Source: a virus. Taken from it: DNA of 57,643 nucleotides. Shown piece by piece: positions 34,569 through 44,242 of this stretch (within the stretch, counting starts at the first letter, position 1; the number at the start of each line of letters is the position of its first letter). The notes under the pieces were generated by a model. It saw only the letters and a list, made by a program, of their open reading frames with translations, ran no database searches and was not told the DNA's origin. The translations under genes and the position numbers were made by a program. The stretch is taken from positions 1-57,643 of IMG/VR virus record IMGVR_UViG_3300037847_004747. One strand, written 5' to 3'.

Positions 34569-34754
34569 ATGGCTCATCAAGCAGAAAATATAGAAACTCG
34601 CGGGCATCATTTAGTTGGTGTCCGCTGGCCTGTTACAGGCTCTAGAGGTGATCAGTATTATGTAGAGATGACTGATTGGGGCTTTGAATGCAATTGCATT
34701 GCTTATCGTAAGTGCAAGCATATCAAAGAAGTAGAAAAAAAGTTCGAAGAATAA
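34569..34754 (+). CDS. SWIM zinc-finger small protein
   Basis: 61 residues with FECNCIAYRKCKHIKEVEK near the C terminus, the CxCx(n)CxH pattern of SWIM zinc fingers. The SWIM finger is found in proteins binding DNA or RAD51-like recombinases, and this gene directly precedes uvsX, so a recombination-accessory role is a reasonable guess. Confidence 0.65.
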   Translation: MAHQAENIETRGHHLVGVRWPVTGSRGDQYYVEMTDWGFECNCIAYRKCKHIKEVEKKFEE

Positions 34755-34757
34755 ATA
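34751..34757 (+). promoter_or_regulatory. Late-type box (AATAAATA) before uvsX
   Basis: Overlaps the stop of the SWIM gene, then a leader sharing the CAGG-loop-CCTG hairpin with the lysis leader. Confidence 0.4.
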
Positions 34758-34763
34758 TAATAT

Positions 34764-34790
34764 CAGGTAGCGCCTGTAAAGTAAAACAGC
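34764..34790 (+). repeat. Leader hairpin element, copy 2
   Basis: CAGGTAGCGCCTGTA then TAAAACAGC; copy 1 at 17804-17829 reads CAGGTTGCTCCTGTA then TAAAACAGC. Both follow an AATAAATA box and form CAGG/CCTG hairpins. Confidence 0.6.
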
Positions 34791-34801
34791 TAGGAGAAAA
34801 T

Positions 34802-35884
34802 ATGTCTGACTTACTAAGTAGGTTGAAGAAAGCTTCAACCGTTAAACAATCTGAGGTTTTATCTAAATCTCAACTATTCAATAAAAAAGATATGTGTCCA
34901 ACTGACGTTCCTATTTTGAACGTTGCGTTGTCAGGTTCTGTAGACGGAGGTTTGACACCAGGTCTTACTGTCATTGCAGGTCCTTCTAAACACTTTAAGT
35001 CTAACTTAGCTCTGCTTATGGCAGGTGCTTATCTAAAGAAATACAGTGATGCTGTATGTCTTTTATATGATACTGAGTTTGGTATTACTCCTGAGTATCT
35101 TAAATCTATGAATGTAGATCCTGAAAGAGTTTTGCATACTCCTGTTGAGCATGTAGAGCAACTTAAGTTTGATATTACTCGTCAGTTAGAAAGTATTGAA
35201 CGAGGTGATAAAGTAGTTATTGTTGTTGACTCAGTAGGTAACTTAGCATCTAAGAAAGAACTTGAAGATGCTCTTAATGAAAAGTCTGTAGCTGATATGT
35301 CTAGAGCTAAAGCTCTCAAGTCTCTATTCCGTATCTGTACTCCTTATCTTACTACAAGAGATATACCTATGTTAGTTATCAACCATACTTATCAAGAGAT
35401 AGGTTTATTTCCTAAAGAAATAATGTCTGGAGGTACTGGTATTTACTATTCAGCTAATCAGATCTTCTTTATGGGACGACAGCAAGAAAAAGATGGTAAA
35501 GATGTAGCAGGTTATAACTTTATGATTGGTGTAGATAAGTCTAGATTCGTTAGAGAAAAAACTAGACTGCCTTTGTCTATCTCTTGGGAAGGAGGTATCA
35601 ATAAATGGTCAGGTTTACTAGATGTTGGTACTGAGATTGGTTGGATTCGTAAACCTGCTAACGGCTGGTTTGAAGGAGTAAATGCTAATACTGGAGAAGT
35701 CATTACAGATAAAAAGCGTCGTAAAGATACTGATACTGCTGAGTTTTGGCTTCCTATTTTTAAAGCAGGTTTTGCTGATGCTATCAAGAAAAGATTCTCT
35801 ATTAGTGAAGTAAGAGCTGTTGTAGATGAAGAAGAGGGCGATGTATATGCAGAAGATATTGAGGATGAAGTACATGAAGCCTAA
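34802..35884 (+). CDS. uvsX: UvsX recombinase (RecA-like)
   Basis: Strand-exchange protein for recombination-dependent replication. The 360-residue protein has Walker A GPSKHFKSN (as in T4 UvsX), Walker B VVIVVDSVGNLASKKE and the VINHTYQEIGLFPKEIMSGG region. The ATG at 34802 follows AGGAG by 7 nt and starts the protein at the expected N terminus. Overlaps the next gene by 11 bp. Confidence 0.95.
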   Translation: MSDLLSRLKKASTVKQSEVLSKSQLFNKKDMCPTDVPILNVALSGSVDGGLTPGLTVIAGPSKHFKSNLALLMAGAYLKKYSDAVCLLYDTEFGITPEYLKSMNVDPERVLHTPVEHVEQLKFDITRQLESIERGDKVVIVVDSVGNLASKKELEDALNEKSVADMSRAKALKSLFRICTPYLTTRDIPMLVINHTYQEIGLFPKEIMSGGTGIYYSANQIFFMGRQQEKDGKDVAGYNFMIGVDKSRFVREKTRLPLSISWEGGINKWSGLLDVGTEIGWIRKPANGWFEGVNANTGEVITDKKRRKDTDTAEFWLPIFKAGFADAIKKRFSISEVRAVVDEEEGDVYAEDIEDEVHEA

Positions 35885-36110
35885 TCCTAAAAACTTTGAA
35901 GCCTTTATTGATCCAGAAGGTGGTGAATGGATTAAGATAAAAACTGGTAAGTATAAAGATACTATATGGCGGCCAGCAGAGATGCAGATGGATGGAGAAG
36001 ACAAAATTACTTTTCAAGCAGAGTTTCTTACTCCTCCACCAGAAGATGGAGTAATGTTTGAAAAAGTAGCAGTACAGATGATATCAGATATTATGAAAGA
36101 TATGACATGA
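35874..36110 (+). CDS. Hypothetical protein after uvsX
   Basis: 78 residues beginning MKPNPKNFEAFIDPEGGEW, beta-rich with WIKIKTGKYKDTIWRPAEM. The ATG 35874 is chosen for the 11 bp overlap with uvsX; it also overlaps kdsB by 4 bp. No family recognised. Confidence 0.6.
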   Translation: MKPNPKNFEAFIDPEGGEWIKIKTGKYKDTIWRPAEMQMDGEDKITFQAEFLTPPPEDGVMFEKVAVQMISDIMKDMT

Positions 36111-36802
36111 AGACAGCAGTAGTAATTCCAGCAAGACTTGAATCAACAAGATTTCCAGAAAAAATGTTAGCTAAGGTTACAAAAGAACATAACCTTATTC
36201 AAAGAGTACATCATTGGTGTTGTTGTTTTCATGATAAAGAAGATGTCTATGTAGCAACAGATAGTAAACGTATAGCTGCGTTATTTCCTAATCAAGCTAT
36301 AATGACAAGCGAAGACTGTGTAAACGGTACAGCTAGAGTAGCTGAAGCAGCTAAGCAGTTAGACTATGATAACTTTATTAACGTGCAAGGAGATATGATA
36401 GATGTACCGGTTGTGTTTGATATGCTTATTGGTAGACTGCTAAACTATGATGTAGCTACTGTTTATACTCATTTTACTGACGAAAAAGATTTTAGATATG
36501 ATAAACATAGACAAGACCCTAACTTTGTTAAAGTAGCTCATAATCTTATGACTGCACAGTGGTTTGGTAGAGGTATGGTTGGTTATGGTGATTGGCATTT
36601 AGGTATATATGCATATAAAAAATCTGCTTTAATGGCTTATAATCATCTTACTGTATATGAGCCTGAAATGGTAGAGTCATTAGAGCAGCTTAGATGGTTA
36701 CAAAATGGTTATCAAATAGGTGTAGTGCATACTAGTGATGCAACAGCAGAGATTAATACTAAAGAGGATTTACAACGTTGGCAGTCGACTCACCAGAACT
36801 AA
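36107..36802 (+). CDS. kdsB: CMP-Kdo synthetase (3-deoxy-manno-octulosonate cytidylyltransferase)
   Basis: Activates Kdo as CMP-Kdo. The 231-residue protein has VVIPARLESTRFPEKMLAKV, VATDSKRI, CVNGTARVAEAAKQL, NVQGDM and YEPEMVESLEQLRWLQNG, all KdsB signatures. It lies within the recombination/replication genes, 30 kb from kdsA and the glycan cassette. Length is slightly below the usual ~250. Confidence 0.92.
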   Translation: MKTAVVIPARLESTRFPEKMLAKVTKEHNLIQRVHHWCCCFHDKEDVYVATDSKRIAALFPNQAIMTSEDCVNGTARVAEAAKQLDYDNFINVQGDMIDVPVVFDMLIGRLLNYDVATVYTHFTDEKDFRYDKHRQDPNFVKVAHNLMTAQWFGRGMVGYGDWHLGIYAYKKSALMAYNHLTVYEPEMVESLEQLRWLQNGYQIGVVHTSDATAEINTKEDLQRWQSTHQN

Positions 36803-38151
36803 GAAAGGGTATTCTATATAACTTACTTAAAAGTGATGAGTTCTGTCAGAAAGTTTTACCTTTCTTATCTAAAGAGTACTTTACAGAAAAGTATGAGAGT
36901 ATAATATTCGAAGAGATCTATAAGTATTACGGTAGTTACAATAATGCTCCTGACTCTGCTGCTATAAAGATTGAATTAGAAACTAGAAACGATCTAACTG
37001 AAGCTGTATATAACGAGTCTATGAAGCTTCTAGATCAAGATGTAGAACCTATTTCTAAAGTAGATTTTCTAGTTAATAAAACTGAGCAATGGTGTCAAGA
37101 AAGAGCTATTGTTAATGCAGTATATAAAGCTGTAAATGTTATAGGAGGAGAAGATAAAAAGACTCCTATGTCAGCATTACCTGAGATGTTAACGGAAGCT
37201 ATATCTACTTCTTTTGATAAGTCTGTAGGTCATGATTATATAGACGAAGCAGATGATCGTTGGGAGTTCTATAATCGTAAAGAGCTTAAAATACCTTCTG
37301 GCTTAGAGCATTTAGACTATATTCTAAGAGGCGGTTTTCCTTCTAAGACTCTAGGTGTTATTATGGCAGGTACTGGTGTTGGTAAGTCTCTCTTTATGTG
37401 CGCTATGACTTCTAACTTAGTAGAATCTGGTCACAATGTTTTATACATTACTATGGAAATGGCTGAAGAAAAAATAGCTCAGCGTATTGACCAGAACTTG
37501 CTTAACTTAGCAGGAGAAGAACTAGAGACTATAGCTAAAGACTCTTTTCTAAAACGTTTTGATAATCTAAAGATGAAAACTAAAGGTCAGTTAGTAGTAA
37601 AAGAATATCCTACTAAGTCAGCTCATGCAGGTCATTTTAGAGCTTTACTAAAAGAGTTAAAGATGAAAAAAGACTTTACTCCTGATTTAGTTTGTGTTGA
37701 TTATCTTAATATTTGTGCTTCTATGAATACTGGTAAGAATGCTAGCTCGTATGAACAGATAAAGTCTACTGCAGAAGAGCTTAGAGCTCTTTCTATGGAG
37801 TTTGATGTGCCTGTATTGACTGCTACTCAGACTAATAGAACTGGTTATAGTGATGCTGATGTAGAGATAACTTCTGTATCTGAGTCGTTTGGGCTTCCTA
37901 TGACTGCTGATTATTTCTTTGCTATGACTACTAACGATAAGCTTAGAGATGAAGGTCTCATTAGGTTTACTCAGCTAAAGAATAGATATGGCGATCCTGC
38001 TGATAGACGTAACTGGTTACTAAATGTAGATTATGCTAAGATGAGAGTTATAGACTTACCTAATCAACCTGTAAGTATAGAAGAGCAGAATAATGCAATG
38101 CAGAATCCTGTAACTGATACTAAACCTATAATGGATATAAATTGGGAATAG
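36778..38151 (+). CDS. 41: Replicative DNA helicase, T4 gp41 / DnaB family
   Basis: Hexameric 5'-3' helicase partner of the primase. The 457-residue protein has a DnaB-like N-terminal domain, Walker A AGTGVGKSLF and Walker B DLVCVDYLNICA, then ATQTNRTGY and LKNRYGDPAD (arginine finger region). Translation appears to begin at TTG 36778, with GAGG 10 nt upstream, inside the end of kdsB. Confidence 0.93.
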   Translation: MAVDSPELRKGILYNLLKSDEFCQKVLPFLSKEYFTEKYESIIFEEIYKYYGSYNNAPDSAAIKIELETRNDLTEAVYNESMKLLDQDVEPISKVDFLVNKTEQWCQERAIVNAVYKAVNVIGGEDKKTPMSALPEMLTEAISTSFDKSVGHDYIDEADDRWEFYNRKELKIPSGLEHLDYILRGGFPSKTLGVIMAGTGVGKSLFMCAMTSNLVESGHNVLYITMEMAEEKIAQRIDQNLLNLAGEELETIAKDSFLKRFDNLKMKTKGQLVVKEYPTKSAHAGHFRALLKELKMKKDFTPDLVCVDYLNICASMNTGKNASSYEQIKSTAEELRALSMEFDVPVLTATQTNRTGYSDADVEITSVSESFGLPMTADYFFAMTTNDKLRDEGLIRFTQLKNRYGDPADRRNWLLNVDYAKMRVIDLPNQPVSIEEQNNAMQNPVTDTKPIMDINWE

Positions 38152-38765
38152 AAACAGAAGGAATGCAACTTATAGAGTTCCAAAGAGAGTGGTTAGACTT
38201 AGCTTTGGATGAATTATGGGTATATAATAAACTTGAGATATCTACCCAGTTAGGTTATAACTGTGGACCTGTAGGAATATCAGTTCCTCATTCAGGTTGG
38301 TATATTGTTAGACCACCTATAAACTTATTAGGTTTAGGATTAGGAGCTAAAAAAGTATGGATAGATAAAAGTACTGATCACCTTACTGTAGGACACTTTT
38401 GGTGTGAGTGGTTTGAAGGAAAACATTATAGCGTAGATTATGAAAAAGGAGAATGGGTTAGAACAACAACTGGAGATCAAGATAAAAATGATCTAACAAA
38501 ATGGAGTAAATGGTATACTATAGACCACGTTATTCCTTTTCCTTCTATTATATCAAGCTTATACCATAAACCTAATATAAACTGTGAATTTGTGGGAGAA
38601 AATTTAATTGAAGTTCATGTGAGAAATAATCCTGATTTCTCTTATAATAATAGTGTCTTTATACCCGTATGGGAAAGCGATACTATCGATCCTCCTGACG
38701 GTTATAGGTATGTAGAGACGCCAGATAAGAACGGTAGAATAGGAGCTTACGTTGATATTACTTGA
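38142..38765 (+). CDS. Conserved T4-like phage protein of unknown function
   Basis: 207 residues with NCGPVGISVPHSGWYIVRPP and GHFWCEWFEGKHYSVDYEKG, a pattern I associate with a conserved protein of T4-like marine phages that has some ATP-grasp-like features. The start is uncertain: TTG 38142 or ATG 38163, neither with a good SD. It lies between the helicase and RNase H genes. Confidence 0.6.
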   Translation: MGIETEGMQLIEFQREWLDLALDELWVYNKLEISTQLGYNCGPVGISVPHSGWYIVRPPINLLGLGLGAKKVWIDKSTDHLTVGHFWCEWFEGKHYSVDYEKGEWVRTTTGDQDKNDLTKWSKWYTIDHVIPFPSIISSLYHKPNINCEFVGENLIEVHVRNNPDFSYNNSVFIPVWESDTIDPPDGYRYVETPDKNGRIGAYVDIT

Positions 38766-39600
38766 TTATTCATCTATTGCGATGTCGTCTATTATGGTTA
38801 GAGTCGATGACTTTCAAGAACAACCTGAATTAGTTCGTCATCAAATATTTAATATTATTCGTCAGTATAACGAACGATTTCGTAGCGACTTTGGTGAGAT
38901 GGTTATAGCTATGGATCATACTAACGTATGGCGTAAGAAGTCATTTCCTTTCTATAAAGCTAATCGTAAGAAGCAACGCAAAGAATCTAAGCATGATTGG
39001 ACTGCTATCTTTACTATGATGAATGACGTACGAGAAGAAGTAGAAGAGTATTCTCCTTATCGTTGTGTTCGTATAGAAGGCTGCGAAGCTGACGATGTTA
39101 TTGCTACTATCATAGAAGCTAAGAACGACCCTAGTCCAACTGTTATTGTATCTCCAGACAAGGACTTTGTGCAGCTTCAGAAATATCCTAACGTTAAGCA
39201 GTTCTCTAATATTCAGAAGAAATGGATAGAACCTGACATAGATCCTATTACTGACTTAGAAATCAAGGTTCTTAAGGGAGATATGGGTGATGGTATACCT
39301 AATGTAATGTCTGAAGACGATGTACTTATAGAAGAAGGTGCTCGTCAAACACCGTTACGAAAAGCTAAGATGGATATGCTTATGCAAGATCCAGAAGCTC
39401 TAGGTACTTCTATTGCTCGTCGTATTATTCGTAATAGAGATATGATAGATCTTAGTAGATGCCCTGACTATCTCAAAGAAGAAATATTAGAAGCTTTCAG
39501 TAAACCTGCTAGAGGTAGTGTAAATAGGTTAATGACTCTGTTTACTAAGAATCAAATGAAACTTCTACTAGAATCTTTACAGGATTTTGAAATAAGATAA
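38752..39600 (+). CDS. rnh: RNase H / 5'-3' flap exonuclease, T4 rnh type
   Basis: Removes RNA primers from lagging-strand fragments. The 282-residue FEN-family protein has metal-binding acidic blocks VIAMDHTNVWRKKSFPFYKA, IEGCEADDVIATII, VSPDKDFVQLQKY and VLKGDMGDGIPNV. The TTG at 38752 is taken as start because AGGAG lies 6 nt upstream. Overlaps the previous gene by 14 bp. Confidence 0.9.
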   Translation: MILLDYSSIAMSSIMVRVDDFQEQPELVRHQIFNIIRQYNERFRSDFGEMVIAMDHTNVWRKKSFPFYKANRKKQRKESKHDWTAIFTMMNDVREEVEEYSPYRCVRIEGCEADDVIATIIEAKNDPSPTVIVSPDKDFVQLQKYPNVKQFSNIQKKWIEPDIDPITDLEIKVLKGDMGDGIPNVMSEDDVLIEEGARQTPLRKAKMDMLMQDPEALGTSIARRIIRNRDMIDLSRCPDYLKEEILEAFSKPARGSVNRLMTLFTKNQMKLLLESLQDFEIR

Positions 39601-39603
39601 ATA
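39597..39603 (+). promoter_or_regulatory. Late promoter (GATAAATA)
   Basis: Overlaps the rnh stop, 39 nt before the structural-type gene at 39643. Confidence 0.5.
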
Positions 39604-39642
39604 CCTTGGATCCAAAATACTAATTAAGAAGGAGACTCCAAA

Positions 39643-39999
39643 ATGGTATATATCAAACCGTCTATCGATGACAGTGATATCAACGCTGTATACAGAGATG
39701 GTCAACGAAAGCAAACTGCTATTAGTGGTACTCATTATCCTTCAGCATCTGCTGTAATGACAGAAGCTGGTTATGGAGTAAGATATAGAGTAGTCGGTGA
39801 TTCAGATGGTGCTGACAATGCTAAATTCGATGTAGAAATTCTAGATGCATATCCAGCTAGAAAGCTATTGTCAATCGGTGACCCAGATGATACATTAGGT
39901 GGTGGTGCAATAGATTCTGAACATGGAATTCAATATGATTCCGATACTGAATCTCTTACAGCTACGACAAACGAGTACACTCGATTTAGTCTTACCTAA
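39643..39999 (+). CDS. Putative late virion protein
   Basis: 118 residues (MVYIKPSIDDSDINAVYRDG...), beta-rich, Gly/Asp-rich, with few Lys in the second half, typical of small virion decoration proteins. AAGGAGAC precedes the ATG and a late box lies upstream. No family recognised. Confidence 0.55.
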   Translation: MVYIKPSIDDSDINAVYRDGQRKQTAISGTHYPSASAVMTEAGYGVRYRVVGDSDGADNAKFDVEILDAYPARKLLSIGDPDDTLGGGAIDSEHGIQYDSDTESLTATTNEYTRFSLT

Positions 40000-40001
40000 T
40001 T

Positions 40002-40655
40002 ATGTCTAAAGCAGTTTTTACATTTGGTAGGATGAACCCCCCTACTATAGGACATGAAAAACTGGTTAATAAAGTGAGAGCGGTCGCTAGAGCTCATAGA
40101 GGTGACCCTCTCATTTACTTATCTCATACACATAAACTTCCTAAAGACCCTTTAGAATATAGCTATAAATCTAAAATAGCCAAAAAAGCTTTCGGTAATA
40201 TAGTTAAAATTACTAGAGCTAATACTATAATAAAGGTGCTTCAAGAACTAGAAAAAAAGTATAAAGAAGTTGTTTTAGTTGTGGGTTCAGATAGAGTAAC
40301 TGATATGAGAGAATTAATAACCGCATATAACGGCAAAGATTATACTTTTGATACAATTAAGGTTGTATCAGCTGGTGAGCGTGACCTTGATGCTGTTGAC
40401 GAAAAAGAGACTGACAAGAAAAAAGTTAGAACAGTTTCAGGAATGTCAGCTTCAGCGATGAGAGCTCTAGCAGCAGCAGAGCAATTAGATGATTATACTG
40501 AAGGAGGTTCAAAGTATATAGGTTTTAGATCTGGACTTCCTAAAATGCTGCAAAGAGATGCAGAAAATATTATGAAACAAGTAAGAAAAGGATTAAATTA
40601 TGAACAATATCAAGCCCAGGGACATGCAAGTCTTCGAGATTCTATCGGAGATTAG
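40002..40655 (+). CDS. Nucleotidyltransferase (cytidylyltransferase-like)
   Basis: 217 residues with FTFGRMNPPTIGHEKLVNKV (HxGH-like TIGH motif, about residues 6-25) and GMSASAMRALA corresponding to the ISxTxxR phosphate-binding motif. This kind of protein is common in T4-like marine phages; NMN adenylyltransferase activity is one option. The C-terminal ~50 residues look helical and extra. Confidence 0.7.
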   Translation: MSKAVFTFGRMNPPTIGHEKLVNKVRAVARAHRGDPLIYLSHTHKLPKDPLEYSYKSKIAKKAFGNIVKITRANTIIKVLQELEKKYKEVVLVVGSDRVTDMRELITAYNGKDYTFDTIKVVSAGERDLDAVDEKETDKKKVRTVSGMSASAMRALAAAEQLDDYTEGGSKYIGFRSGLPKMLQRDAENIMKQVRKGLNYEQYQAQGHASLRDSIGD

Positions 40656-41208
40656 TAAGCTAAAAAGCGACGAATTAAAAGTCAAAACTTTCAAAGAAAA
40701 ATATTATGACCATACTCCTCTTCATAGAATTTTGAAGATGAATTATTGTGATACTATTATTCCTATGCTTCCAGAAGGAACTCCTCCATTTAATAGAAAT
40801 GATCAATCAGATGGTCCTAATCATGCTTCTTTATGGGAGTATATTCGTATTTTTCCGGTTATTGTAAGATCAGCTCAATCTGTTAAAATGCGTCCTCTAC
40901 AAATTGAGAGATCATTTATTGAAATGTTAGAAGCAGTTGATCCTAAGGAAGCAGAAGTCATTTGTTTAGCTAAAGATAAAGCTATTGAATCTGAATATAG
41001 GATAAACTTAGATATTGTTAAGTCAGCTTTTCCGGTTCTTAACATCGAAAATAATTCAAAAGAACCTGTTGTAGAAAAAACTAAAGAAGAACAAGCAGCA
41101 GAATATATTGAATTAGCTAAGCTTAGAAAAGCAGAAGCTAAAAAATTATACGATGAAGCAAAAGAACTTATTTCAGCAGCGGAAGAACTGACAAATGAAA
41201 ATGCTTGA
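40600..41208 (+). CDS. DUF6433-like T4-type phage protein
   Basis: 202 residues starting MNNIKPRDMQVFEILSEISK with YDHTPLHRILKMNYCDTIIP and a long charged coiled-coil tail. The layout matches a conserved protein of T4-like cyanophages (DUF6433, recalled, not searched). It overlaps the preceding gene by 56 bp. Confidence 0.65.
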   Translation: MNNIKPRDMQVFEILSEISKLKSDELKVKTFKEKYYDHTPLHRILKMNYCDTIIPMLPEGTPPFNRNDQSDGPNHASLWEYIRIFPVIVRSAQSVKMRPLQIERSFIEMLEAVDPKEAEVICLAKDKAIESEYRINLDIVKSAFPVLNIENNSKEPVVEKTKEEQAAEYIELAKLRKAEAKKLYDEAKELISAAEELTNENA

Positions 41209-41722
41209 ACAAACTAAATTTACTTATGATATTTCAAAGTTAAAACCTGTTATTCACGAGCAAGCCTTTGATCTACATTTTAATGGGATCTATAAAAAAC
41301 ATATTGAAAACTATAATAGAGGAGTAGGTGATTTCGCGTTTGATAAAGCTGGTGCTTATCTTCATAAATTATATTTTGATAACATAAGAGATTATAGAAT
41401 TAATAATGATCCTTCTGGTAAAGCATTGCAGGTTATGGAATTAAGATATGGTTCTTATGATAGATTTTTAAATACTCTTATTGATAAGTCTAAGTCTATA
41501 CAAGGTAATGGCTGGGTGTTTATGAATACAAGTGGTTATATAAATTTAATTCCTAATAATAGAATAGTTGATAATATAGCATTAATTATTGATTGCTGGG
41601 AACATGCTTATATGTTTAATTTTGGAAATGATATTGAAAACTATATTAACCGTACTCTATCAATAGTTAACTGGGATGAAGTTAGTAGACGTATAGAGTT
41701 TGGAAACAAAGCTAAGATATAA
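41195..41722 (+). CDS. Fe/Mn superoxide-dismutase-like protein
   Basis: 175 residues with the SOD metal-ligand layout: His28, His57 in AYLHKLYFDN, and Asp133/His137 in DCWEHAYMFNFGND, followed by IVNWDEVSRRI as in bacterial SODs (WxxVxxR). It is about 20-25 residues shorter than usual, mainly between the second and third ligands. It may be a true dismutase or a SOD-fold structural protein; it lies among late virion-type genes. Confidence 0.7.
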   Translation: MKMLEQTKFTYDISKLKPVIHEQAFDLHFNGIYKKHIENYNRGVGDFAFDKAGAYLHKLYFDNIRDYRINNDPSGKALQVMELRYGSYDRFLNTLIDKSKSIQGNGWVFMNTSGYINLIPNNRIVDNIALIIDCWEHAYMFNFGNDIENYINRTLSIVNWDEVSRRIEFGNKAKI

Positions 41723-41725
41723 ATA
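41718..41725 (+). promoter_or_regulatory. Late promoter (TATAAATA) 4 nt before a start codon
   Basis: TATAAATA, TAGT, then ATG at 41730, no SD. Confidence 0.5.
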
Positions 41726-41729
41726 TAGT

Positions 41730-42962
41730 ATGCTAAGTTTTATGGAATACATATCTGAAGCAGCTGATTCAGCTCAAAATCTGCATATGACTCATGCAGA
41801 TGAAGATATATTCGAAAGAGGAGATACAGGAGCTCAAGCTGCAATTGATTTTCTAAAAGACTTTGCTGAAACTGTTGGAACAAACGAAGCTAATTTAACT
41901 GTTAAATGGGACGGAGCTCCAGCTTTATTTGCAGGATATGATCCTAGTGATAATAAATTTTTTGTAGGTACAAAATCAGTATTTGCTAAAAATCCAAAAC
42001 TATATAAAACTCAAAAAGATATTACTGATAATGAAAAAGGCGGAAAGGCGCAAAAACTTAAAGTTGCTTTGAAAGAGTTACCAAGCGTTGGAATTCCAAA
42101 AGGTACAGTTCTACAAGGAGATATGTTATTTACTAAAGGGGATCAGAAATATGAAACTATCGATGGTGTTAGATATCTTACCGTACATCCCAATACAATT
42201 GTATATGCTTGGCCTTCCAATAGTGATGTTGCAAAGCGTATTCGGAATGCCAATATTGGTATTATTTGGCATACCTCCTATAGCGGTAGAGGTGACCTTT
42301 CTACTTACTCTGCTACTTTTGGTGTTGATGTCTCTAAGCTTAAAACTACAAGAAATGTATTCATGGATGATGCATACTTCAAAGGAGCAAATATAGGCTT
42401 AGATGATAATGAACATAGATCTTTGATGAGTCATATATCTAAAGCTGAAAGATATATAGGTAATTTTGATGATATAGTCACAGTAATGAATACTATTCCT
42501 TCTTCTGCAGCAGGAGCTAATGTTAAGACATTTATTAATAGTAAAATTAGAGCTGGACAGCTACCTAATCCTAGATCAGCAGCTAATGAATACTTAGATT
42601 ATCTTAAAACCTATTGGGAAGATAAAGTAATATCTAAAGTAAAATCAGAAACAGCTATTAATACAAAAAAAGCAGCGTTAAAACAACTATTAGATGATCT
42701 TAAAAATATCATGCCTACTTTAGTTAAAGCTTTTCAATATGTAGATGAAATTACTCAGGCAAAAATGATTGCAATCAATAAGCTTAATATGATAAATAAT
42801 CAAAAGACATTTGTTCTTACAAACGACGGATTCAAAGTTACAGAACCAGAAGGGTATGTAGCTATTAACACAGAGAAAGGTGAGGCAGTTAAATTTGTAG
42901 ATAGATTAAACTTCTCTCATTTTAACTTCTCATCGGAATATATTAAAGGCTGGCAACGATGA
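41730..42962 (+). CDS. DUF6267-like protein with a KxDG nucleotidyltransferase motif
   Basis: The 410-residue protein has NLTVKWDGAPALFAGYD with Lys59-Trp-Asp-Gly62, resembling motif I of covalent nucleotidyltransferases (DNA/RNA ligases, capping enzymes), and VLQGDMLFTKGDQ in a motif III-like position. T4-like cyanophages carry similar proteins (DUF6267, recalled). The ATG at 41730 gives an N terminus LSFMEYISEA common to such proteins. Whether it is an active ligase is not known. Confidence 0.65.
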   Translation: MLSFMEYISEAADSAQNLHMTHADEDIFERGDTGAQAAIDFLKDFAETVGTNEANLTVKWDGAPALFAGYDPSDNKFFVGTKSVFAKNPKLYKTQKDITDNEKGGKAQKLKVALKELPSVGIPKGTVLQGDMLFTKGDQKYETIDGVRYLTVHPNTIVYAWPSNSDVAKRIRNANIGIIWHTSYSGRGDLSTYSATFGVDVSKLKTTRNVFMDDAYFKGANIGLDDNEHRSLMSHISKAERYIGNFDDIVTVMNTIPSSAAGANVKTFINSKIRAGQLPNPRSAANEYLDYLKTYWEDKVISKVKSETAINTKKAALKQLLDDLKNIMPTLVKAFQYVDEITQAKMIAINKLNMINNQKTFVLTNDGFKVTEPEGYVAINTEKGEAVKFVDRLNFSHFNFSSEYIKGWQR

Positions 42963-44242
42963 CAGATTTTTACGCAAACTACATTTCAAAAACTACATTT
43001 GATCCAGAAACTCATTCTGTTAGATCAAAAATGGAAGAAGCAGCTACGGATATGAAAAAGAAGCCTGCTTCTAAAACTCCTAAACTAGAAGTTGAACCAA
43101 CAGTGATTCCTGAAAAGAAACATATTGAAAAGGAAGAGCTTCATGGTGATCAGCATAAGTTAGATCATAATAAAGATATGAAGATTGATGCTGCTGATAT
43201 GAAAATGGTTCGTAAAAAAGGAGCAGTTAAAAATCATCCCGCAGAAGATACTACAGACGAAGCAATGGTTATTCGTTCTAAAAAGTCTTCAGCAAAATTA
43301 AGAAGAGATGCTGAATCAAGACCAATGGGTGTAAGAGAAGATGATGAAGAGTTAGAAGAAGCTACATTTAGAGTTTCTATTTCAGGTCTTCCTACAATGC
43401 ATGTAAGTGGCTCATCTGCAGGAGAAATTAAAACATCGTTGCGTAAGATGTTAAAAGATCCTAAAGCTCTAGGTAACATTGAAAAGATTACTCCGTCAGA
43501 AAAAAAATCAGATCTTAGAGCTAAAATGTCAGAAGATCAAACTGTAGCTGACTATCTTAAAAAAGGTGGAAAAATTACAAAACTTCCAGCAGGTAAAGCT
43601 CAGGGTGCTCATGGCGACTCTAAAATGGCTAGTGGTATTGCAGGTCAACTTAGTACAGCTGATACAAGTAGATTTAAGACAAAGAAAAAAGTTAAATCTA
43701 TGGAAGATGTAGAGCAAGTTGCTGAGCTAGATAAAAAGACAATGGGTTCTTATATCAAAAAAGCAACTCATGATGTAGATAATAGATCATTTACACAAGG
43801 AATGAGATCTAATAATAAAGATTATACTTCAGCAGATGCTAGTAATAATAGAAATATTAGAAATAGAAGAGCTGGTATTGCTAGAGCAGCAAATAAAATG
43901 TCAGAAAAGTTCGCTAATCCAGCACAACAAGCAGCAGCTATGGCAGCCATTAAAGCTAAGCCAGGCTACTACAAAAAACCAAAAGAAGAGTCTTATAGTC
44001 ATGCTGGTACTAGTTTTAGTATGAAAGCAATGTCTAAAATGAAACCACAAGAAAAAGAAAAACCCAAAAAAGAATCTGTAAATGTTGAAGAAAAAGACAC
44101 TCATGTAACTAAGGACGGCCGTACAGTTAAGAAAGGTCTTTGGTATTATATGAATAAGCGTAAAAAAGCTGGCACAAGTAGACCAGCAAGCGCTGGTACA
44201 GTTTCACCTGAAGCTATGAGAAAATCACAATCTGATAATTAA
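42959..44242 (+). CDS. Basic, largely disordered late protein with an EF-hand-like loop
   Basis: 427 residues, Lys-rich throughout. LDHNKDMKIDAADMKMVRKK near residues 66-86 is an EF-hand/dockerin-like calcium loop, and LDKKTMGSYIKKATHDV is a block I recall from T4-like marine phage head-associated proteins. Probably packaged in the head, perhaps with DNA. It overlaps the previous gene by 4 bp and is followed by a terminator. Confidence 0.6.
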   Translation: MTDFYANYISKTTFDPETHSVRSKMEEAATDMKKKPASKTPKLEVEPTVIPEKKHIEKEELHGDQHKLDHNKDMKIDAADMKMVRKKGAVKNHPAEDTTDEAMVIRSKKSSAKLRRDAESRPMGVREDDEELEEATFRVSISGLPTMHVSGSSAGEIKTSLRKMLKDPKALGNIEKITPSEKKSDLRAKMSEDQTVADYLKKGGKITKLPAGKAQGAHGDSKMASGIAGQLSTADTSRFKTKKKVKSMEDVEQVAELDKKTMGSYIKKATHDVDNRSFTQGMRSNNKDYTSADASNNRNIRNRRAGIARAANKMSEKFANPAQQAAAMAAIKAKPGYYKKPKEESYSHAGTSFSMKAMSKMKPQEKEKPKKESVNVEEKDTHVTKDGRTVKKGLWYYMNKRKKAGTSRPASAGTVSPEAMRKSQSDN